NCBI GenBank assembly: GCA_013146195.2
Contig: CM028383.1
Location: 1,229,499 to 1,293,498, forward strand
DNA from: Codonopsis lanceolata
Lineage: Eukaryota; Streptophyta; Magnoliopsida; Asterales; Campanulaceae
DNA: 64,000 bases
Reading direction: 5' to 3'
The notes below the pieces were generated by a model. It was not told the origin of the DNA and made no database searches. It was given only the letters and a program-made list of their open reading frames with translations. Each line of letters starts with the position of its first letter. The first letter of the stretch is position 1. Below are positions 57,983-64,000 of this stretch, in pieces. A program made the translations under genes and the position numbers.

Positions 57983-59272
57983 TGTAGACACCCTAATTTT
58001 GTACCCCTGGTATGTAAGATGACATGAAATATAAAGACTTGTTAAAACTTAACCAATGTCAAGTTGCAGGGTTCAAAGATGCAAAAGACAAAGCAGGATG
58101 CGCAAAACAGTGAAATGTAGGGGGGCCAAAGTGCCATAAAAGGACCAAGAATCCAAACCAGGCGCCCCCACACTCAAAGTGGGCTCGGCGCCTAGTTTAC
58201 CTATGGGAGGCGCCCACTTCGTGCTACAGGAATCCCCAAGGTGCTACAGAACAGCTACAGTTCGCGTAAAGTGCAAATCGTTCGGCGTTCTGTACAACCA
58301 ATTGAAGCATGAAGAAGGAAAAAGAAATTCCTCCCGTGTCCTTTTCCCAACCTATAAATAAGGCTTCGTGGTTCACTCTCAGAGACACAGAAAACGCACT
58401 AAAAATACACCCAAACTCTCTGCGTTGTTTTTACGTCGTGAGAATAGTGAGAGATCGAGAGATAGTGAGCGCCCTCTCCTATAAGCCTCGAAACCCTGCC
58501 AAATCTCCTCCAAACTCAAATCTAACCGGTCAAAGTGAGCCTTAGCCCCCCAGCTAGGTTTCCACCCTATTCCCCCGGTCCAAAAATCTCGGAAAGAGCA
58601 ATTGCTCTGCTCGAGTAAAAAGGCCAAATCCGCCAGAAGCAAGCAGTTGCTCTGCCCGATTTCCGCCTCCCTCAATCAAATCAATCAATCAATCCCAAGC
58701 AGTTGCTCCGCCCGGATCCCGAGGCCAAAAGCAACTTTCGGAAGCAGTCATTCTGTCCGAATCCCCGCACCACTTCATCAAAAAAGACTCCCTTTCCCTG
58801 AAGGACAGAGCGAGCACACACTAGTCCGTTAGTAGGTAAGCTTTAAGACTTTTATTTATAAAAAGTTCTACTTTTCATCCGGCACAATGTAAAAATATAA
58901 GCAGTTGTGCTGCCCGGATTTATTTAGGAAATAACACTAAAAAGAGCCATTATTATGGCCAAATATTTTTAAGTATATTTGTAATTATTTGTAAAGAGAC
59001 GGCTGCAAGTCCGTAAATAATGTAGCCATTGATGTATTTGTTTTTATTTCCTGTCTTTTAATGCTTTGTTTATTTGCTAGAAAAATATAACAAAAAGCAT
59101 ACTTTAGCCAAAAACTGTTTTTGAGACCGAAATGGCGAGTTGGATGCCTAGGACCTTCCCAACTCGTAACTTAGCCTCCGAATCCGTTTTTGCAATCTCT
59201 AGTTTATTTTTGGTTTTTCTTTATTTTTTTTCCTTAAAATAAAGATGGCGAATCTATCAAAACATTTTGGAT
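57983..59272 (+). mobile_element. Gypsy LTR-like insertion in Ale gag
   Basis: It starts TGTAGACACCCTAATTTTG, parallel to the minus-strand start TGTAAACACCTC of the solo LTR at 36951-38494. Both share a mid-region TATA box (CCTATAAATA at 58351-58360 here) and a late block GCGAGTTGGATGCCTAGG ... CAACTCGTAACTTAG (59130-59170). CCAGT occurs both before it (57978-57982) and at 59273-59277, a possible target duplication, but the right end lacks a clean CA. GCAGTTG(C/T)(T/G)C(T/C)GCCC words repeat within (58640-58920). Confidence 0.55.
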
Positions 59273-59275
59273 CCA

Positions 59276-59607
59276 GTGAGGCATCGCAACATCCTTTCTT
59301 GCACTTTTCCGTTTTCCCCTACACAAGGGAGAATGAGAATGAAAGGGTGATGTATTCCTATATCCTGGTATCCCCTAAAAAATGAATAACTTGATATAGA
59401 AAACCCAAAGCACTCATAGTGATCCGAAATAGGCCATAAGGCAATTTTCATAAAATCCATAGTGGGGCTTCGCAACATTCTTTCTTGCACTTTCTATTTT
59501 CCCCTACACAAGGGAAGATGTGAATGAAAGAGTGATGTATTCCTGCATCCTAGTATCCCCTAAAAAAGGGATAACTTGATACAGAAAACCCAAAGCTCCC
59601 ATAATGG
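59276..59607. repeat. Direct repeat, about 145-bp unit, two copies (186-bp period)
   Basis: Copies start GTGAGGCATCGCAACATCC (59276) and GTGGGGCTTCGCAACATTC (59462). They share CCCCTACACAAGGGA, GTGATGTATTCCT and AGAAAACCCAAAGC. CCCCTACACAAGGGA recurs near 59690 and, altered, near 59750. Origin unknown; possibly the internal leader of the gypsy insertion. Confidence 0.75.
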
Positions 59608-60000
59608 ACCAAAAATTCATTGAAGTTACCAAGGCATATTCAACACGCTATTTTGACAGCACCATTTCCGCATTTTTAATTTCGTCCTCCCCTACACAAG
59701 GGAGGGTGAAATGGAAAGCATGGTGTCCCGCTTCCGCACGTACGCGCACCCCTATCCAAGGGCGCGCGGGGCGCTGGCGCATCTCGAGGAACCCTCACCA
59801 ATGCTCTCTCAACCTCGATAACTCTCTCAGTATCCCTCGACCTCGACTCCTCGGACACAACGCCCTTACCTTGGCAAGTGTCAAGGCTGCCGCCAATAAG
59901 GTCACTCTGTTACTCGCTGCCCCGCCTACCAGCTGATCGCCACTGCTCCTTAGTTTGCTGCTCCCTCGGCATCCAACTTAAAGTGGAAACCACGAGCACA

Positions 60001-60376
60001 CCTAGCGACCACCTCCGATACTAGCACACCGAACTGGCTTCTTGATAGTGGTGCCTCTCATCATGTCACTGGCGATATTGGCAACTTTTCGCTCCACTCC
60101 CACTACTCGGGCACAGATGACATGGTCATTGGTGATGGTATATGCTTACATATCTCCAAAACTGGTTCTTCTTCCTTTAACACACCCTCACACACTTTTA
60201 CCTTACAAAATGTCATGTTTGTTCCTAGCATGAAACGTAATCTCATATCTATATCTCAATTTTGCATCTCCAATAATACTTCTATTAAGTTCTTACCATA
60301 TTCTTTTCATGTGAAGGATCTACTTACATGGCGAATACTATTGACCGGACAGTCTAAGGATGGTGTGTATGAATGA
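60001..60376 (+). pseudogene. Ale-type aspartic protease
   Basis: NWLLDSGASHHVTGD at about 60026-60070 gives an intact D-S-G active site, followed by GDGICLHISKTGSS and VMFVPSMKRNLISISQFC, which end the protease fold. Open to TGA at 60374-60376. It would cleave the Gag-Pol polyprotein. Confidence 0.85.
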
Positions 60377-61678
60377 CCGACCACAACCTCCTCTCCTCGC
60401 CCTACTGCTTGTGTCAGCTCCAAAGTCTCTCACCAAGATTGGCATCATCAACTTGGTCATCCATTTGGCCCAGTCCAATGCCAGACTTTATCTAGCCTAG
60501 GTTTAGCAATAGATACTACTCGCAATAATCATTTTCATTGTAATGATTGTCTTTCTAATAAAAACCATAAACTTCTTTTCATCAAATTAATATTGTGTCT
60601 ACTTATCCGCTTCAAACCATTTATAATGATGTTTGGACCTCCCTTCTTCACTCCATTGATGGTTTCAAATACTATGCGATTTTTGTTGATCACTATTCAC
60701 ATTATATTTGGTTGTATCCGCTAAGACAAAAGTCTGACGTCGCCACCATCTTTCCCCACTTTAAAGCCTTGGTCGAAAACTATTTTAAGACCACCATTGT
60801 CACTTTTTACTCGGACAATGGTGGCGAGTACACTGGTCTTGCCCGGCACTGGCTTGGCCGCCTACTTGTCCGCTAACGACATTTTCCATCTCACCTCCCC
60901 CTCTCACACTTTAGAACACAATGGGTACTCGGAACGTCGCCACTGTAACATTATTGAGACTGGTCTCTCATTCCTATCTAAAGCATCTCCTCAGTTGCCC
61001 TTCTGGTCGTTTGCATTTCAAACAGAGACTTACCTCATAAATCGTCTACCCACCCCAACTCTGGACAAGCTCTCACCCTATCAGAGGCTGTTCGGCTCTC
61101 CTCTCAACTACTCCAAACTCCGTGCCTTTGGTTGCCTTTGCTACCCTTGGCTCCGCCCTTACTCGACCCACAAACTCGCTTCTCGCTCGACTCCTTGTGT
61201 CTTCCTCGGCTACTCGCTCACTAAAAGTTCCTATCTCTGTTATGATCCGAGCACCACCAAATTGTTCATCTCGCGTCATGTTCGGTTTGTTGAGTCTACC
61301 TTCCCTATGTCCATTATCGCCTCCCACCTTGCTCGCCCCACTGACTCCACTCGCGCCACTTGGTTACCTCCACATGAACTGATCTCAGATTCATACACAT
61401 CATCCGTTGCCCGCTCTAGCGACTTCATGCTAGTAGCTCCTAGAACTAATCAGACCATGGTTGATCTCAGTTCCCCGACACAACAACCTCACATAAACAA
61501 TATATTGCTCGCTACAAGCCCTATGTCTCCTGCTCAACCCTTCTCGGCACCCAGTAACCTATCCGAGGTGAGCACTGTGCCTGAAGTTCCAACCTCCTCG
61601 GTCCCTGGTCTCATGCCCGAAGAGAGCACCGTGTCCACTGAATTTAAGATGGTTCCTATGCCCGCTGTACCCGAGTAA
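60377..61678 (+). pseudogene. Ale-type integrase
   Basis: The HHCC finger is visible (WHHQLGH ... CNDC, about 60440-60550). The core has NDVWTSLL (first Asp) and YSDNGGEYT (second Asp). A short insertion and frameshift near 60845-60870 separate it from HTLEHNGYSERRH (catalytic Glu), which continues to 61678 through FGCLCYPWLRPY, CVFLGYS and a Pro/Ser-rich linker. All three catalytic residues survive, but in two frames. Confidence 0.85.
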
Positions 61679-61684
61679 GTTCTT

Positions 61685-62111
61685 GTGCCCGCTGCTGCTG
61701 GTAACTCATCCATTGTTATTCACTCCAAGAATAATATCTACAAGTCGCTCACCAAACTGAGTATCTCGGCTCAACTAGCAAGGGACAACGAACTAACATG
61801 TGTCACTCAAGCTCTCAAAGACGTTAAGTGGCATCAGGCCATGTCTGATGAGTATGATGCACTAACTCGCAATGACACTTGGGATCTGGTTCCCTCGACT
61901 GATGCTCGCAACATTGTTGGCTGTAAATGGATCTTCTGCATCAAACGACATGTTGATGACACCATTGACCGCTATAAAGCTCGCCTAGTAGCCAAAGGGT
62001 TTCACCAGCAACTAGGGATTGACTATCACGAGACTTTCAGCCCGGTGGTTAAACCAACCATTGTTCGCCTAGTTCTATCACTGGCCGTATGCCAAGGGTG
62101 GGATCTTCGAC
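61685..62111 (+). pseudogene. Ale-type reverse transcriptase, N-terminal part only
   Basis: The RT start is recognisable (VKWHQAMSDEYDALTRNDTW, GCKWIFCIKRHVDD, YKARLVAKGFHQQ, DYHETFSPVVKP) and breaks off at VCQGWDLRQ, where the inverted junction begins. The catalytic YVDD is not on this strand. Confidence 0.88.
61904..62079 (+). repeat. Left arm of a 176-bp inverted repeat
   Basis: Pairs with 62116-62291 at about 92% identity, with a 36-bp spacer. Confidence 0.9.
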
Positions 62112-62115
62112 AAAC

Positions 62116-62291
62116 GATAGAACTAGGCGAACAGTGGTCGGTTTAACCACCAGGCTGAAAGTCTTGTGATAGTCAATCCCTGGTCGCTGGTGAAACCCTT
62201 TGGCCACTAGGCGAGCTTTGTAGCAGTCAATGGTGCTATCAACATGTCGTTTAATGCGGAAGATCCATTTACAACCAACAATGTTGCGAGC
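62116..62291 (-). repeat. Right arm of a 176-bp inverted repeat (inverted RT N-terminus)
   Basis: The minus strand reads the same RT segment (GCKWIFRIKRHVDSTIDCYK, VAKGFHQRPGIDYH). Differences are mostly transitions. Confidence 0.9.
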
Positions 62292-63378
62292 TTTGTTGGG
62301 AAATACCGAGAACCCATTGTATTTCGGAGTGTGAGGGGGGAGATGAGATGGGAAATGCCGTTAGCGGACAAGTAGGTGACCAAGCCAGTGTCCCGGGCAA
62401 GACTAGTGTACTCGCCACCATTGTCCGAGTAAAGAGTGTCAATGGTGGTCTTAAAATAGTTTTTGACCAGGGCTTTAAATCGGGGAAAGATGGTGGTGAC
62501 CTCAGACTTTCGTCTGAGCGGATACAACCAAATATAATGTGAATAGTGATTAACAAAAATCACATAGTATTTGAAACCATTAGTGAACACATGGAGAACT
62601 GGAGGAGGCTGACGATTAAGAAGAATGCCCGTATCAATAGTGCTGTAGAGATACCCGAGAACCCGCTTGACCGCATTCCAGTGCTCGGTGGTCGGTCTAT
62701 GAATGAACAGAGAGAATTTTTTGACGGCATAGGTGACATTAGGATGAGTAAGTGACATATACTAAAGACTCCCGACCATTGCGCGAAACTATGAAGTATC
62801 CGTGAGTGTAGTACCCGATTAAAGTGTTAAAGTTGGCGATGTAGCTAGGGGAGTAGCAACTGGGGGAGCATATGTCATGCTTGTACGAGCAAAGAGATCG
62901 GCAATGTATCCTCACTGGGAGAGCAGGAGACCACTTGGTTGCTGGACAACCTCAACGCTAAGGAAATAGTGAAGATCACCGAGGTCTTTGGGCGAGAAGC
63001 AACGAGCGAGCAAAGAGATGAAGGTCTGAAATGTAGTGGACTGATTTCCAGTGATGAGGATGTCATCCACATATACAAGGAGATAGATGATGGAGTTCCA
63101 TGTATGAAGTATGAATAGAGACGTGTTGGCTACCGAATTCTTGAACCAGAGGTAAGAAGAAACTGTCACAGTTCATTGTACCATGCTCGGGGAGCCTTTT
63201 TTAGTCCATAAATAGCCTTGTGAAGCCGGAAAACATGTTGAGGGTTATCCTTGTCAATGAATCCAGGTGGTTGAGCCATGAAGACTTCCTCTGACAAAGT
63301 GCCTTGGAAAATGCATTGTTCACATCCAGTTGCATCGTTCACTGATGCAAACTGGGCGAGCAACAAAGATGACTACTG
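62207..63378 (-). pseudogene. Scrambled second Ale-type pol copy (RT, RNase H start, INT, RT)
   Basis: Reading the minus strand from 63378: RT middle (CIFQGTLSEEVFMAQPPGF, YGLKKAPRAWY, then YVDDILITGN near 63070), RT end and connection (LTHPNVTYAVKKFSLFIHRP, VKRVLGYLYSTIDTGI) to about 62600. It switches abruptly within HVFTNGFKYY into integrase core (YSHYIWLYPLRR, YSDNGGEYTSLA) to about 62300, then into the RT N-terminus. This order is impossible for a normal element and suggests template switching or recombination before or at insertion. Several stops. Confidence 0.82.
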
Positions 63379-64000
63379 TAAGACCCTGAAATACTTTCTT
63401 GCATGGTTGAATTCTTGTATGAGTATTCATGTCTTTGAGTTGATTGGACCATAGCCAATTCCTTAGAGTTGTTGTAGTTACAATGAGTAACTTGGCGTTG
63501 TGGGAAATTCGACTCCGTAGAGCGTTATCTTCCTTAAGTATTGTTTACGGCCTTTGAGATATTCTAGGTCTACGTGTACTTGCTTGGATACATTTTATAT
63601 CCTTATTATCATGTTTAAAAGGTTTACATGTGGTCATGACGTACAAAGTATAGCCGTCATCATAAGTTTGATTTTTACGATTCGTGTTTTGTAACGTATC
63701 ATCTTTCGTACTTTTATTGGAGTTAATTTTAATTTAATTTGGGTATGTGTTCGAGACCTTTCATTATATTTTTAACATACTTTAAAATATGTATGCATAC
63801 TCGTTAGATCGTTGTTTCAATCGTTAGTTTGTTCTGCGTAATTTCGTCCTTCATACAGTAGTTACAGACCGATTATTGGTACGTGGCTGAATTGTTTTGA
63901 TCGAGGAACCCTCAAGAAGATTTTTTTTGGTTTGTGGCTTATAAGGATTTTACTTTGGACATTTACAGAATGCCAGGAGAAGAAATCACGTCGTTTCATC
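63379..64000. mobile_element. Possible start of another LTR element (runs off window)
   Basis: Homology to copia RT ends abruptly at TGATGACTAC and the next bases are TGTAAGACCCTGAAATAC, the TG-start style of gypsy LTRs such as the one at 39776. The remaining 620 bp has no gene. The other end is outside the window. Confidence 0.35.

Larger units (their letters stand above)
57207..59960 (+). pseudogene. Ale-type gag, split by a gypsy-type insertion
   Basis: ATG 57207 (MASGNQTL) begins a copia Gag: LTSTNYIAWKLQVETTLIG, then a TGA at 57573-57575, further stops near 57678, then GGLDDEYRHIVDVVEGRD and a Ser/Asn-rich tail to about 57982. An LTR-like insertion follows. The C-terminal part returns after about 59745: a Gly/Arg-rich stretch and then the zinc knuckle CQGC ... 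GHSVTRC near 59873-59920, in which one codon is a TAA stop. Dead. Confidence 0.78.
56839..63378 (+). mobile_element. Ale/Retrofit-type copia element, rearranged, with no 3' LTR found
   Basis: A candidate 5' LTR (56839-57137), a PBS at 57138-57150, gag, a gypsy-type insertion, PR, INT and the N-terminal part of RT follow in order on the plus strand up to about 62111. There the sequence turns into a minus-strand, reordered copy (62116-63378). Integrase text such as EHNGYSERRH and AFQTETYLINRLPTPTL is characteristic of the Ale/Retrofit lineage. The plus-strand copy has several stops and frameshifts. Confidence 0.82.

Noticed and set aside
62348..62755. Plus-strand frames over the inverted pol block
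   Set aside because: They are antisense shadows of the integrase and RT sequence read on the minus strand.

Overview
The window is nuclear DNA of a flowering plant, most likely a eudicot. It holds spliced genes with GT-AG introns, a pentatricopeptide repeat (PPR) gene, an ALG12-type mannosyltransferase gene, plant Ty1/copia and Ty3/gypsy retroelements, Helitrons, a MULE and hAT/MITE elements. Nothing bacterial, no CRISPR array and no rRNA or confident tRNA gene was seen. A Sirevirus with an extra 3' ORF and the style of the MITEs would suit Caryophyllales, but that is a weak inference. Only two host loci look genuine: the 5' end of an ALG12-like gene (minus strand, running off the left edge) and a complete two-exon PPR gene at 47564-50712. 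Almost everything else is transposable-element DNA, much of it nested.

Layout. 1-816: ALG12 exons 1-2 and introns. 1225-4168: three head-to-tail Helitron-like units. 4418-5641: MITE-like block with an internal minisatellite. 5945-6221: a short Helitron. 6599-7531: hAT-like element. 7576-15115: a complete but dead copia element (TSD aatat). 15116-19181: DNA-transposon remnants and a Helitron-like segment with duplicated exon-like blocks and an organelle-like patch. 20035-35705: a second, broken copy of the ALG12 5' region split by about 15 kb of insertions; the largest is a repeat-rich Helitron-like unit (about 20219-34715) that itself carries a 10.6 kb Sirevirus at 21313-31960 (LTRs about 99% identical, TSD aatag).

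36245-47304: an 11 kb MULE with about 110-bp TIRs and a 9-bp target duplication. Inside it are a 1.5 kb gypsy solo LTR, a 0.9 kb hAT element and a 2.6 kb gypsy solo LTR that cleanly splits the transposase frame. It also has a convergent second gene encoding a GRF-zinc-finger/coiled-coil protein. Its right end lies only 260 bp upstream of the PPR start codon.

52272-53440: tandem duplications. 53703-54956: a Pack-MULE carrying a partly duplicated cytidine deaminase gene fragment. 56839-63378: a copia element of the Ale/Retrofit type, interrupted by a gypsy LTR and ending in a head-to-head junction with a scrambled second copy, forming a 176-bp-arm hairpin. 63379-64000: probably the start of another LTR element.

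The most unusual signal is a palindrome-centred motif (core like CCAATGCAGCAACATTGG) that recurs at least ten times through the Sirevirus: twice in each LTR, in gag, integrase and the extra ORF in different reading frames, and in non-coding DNA.
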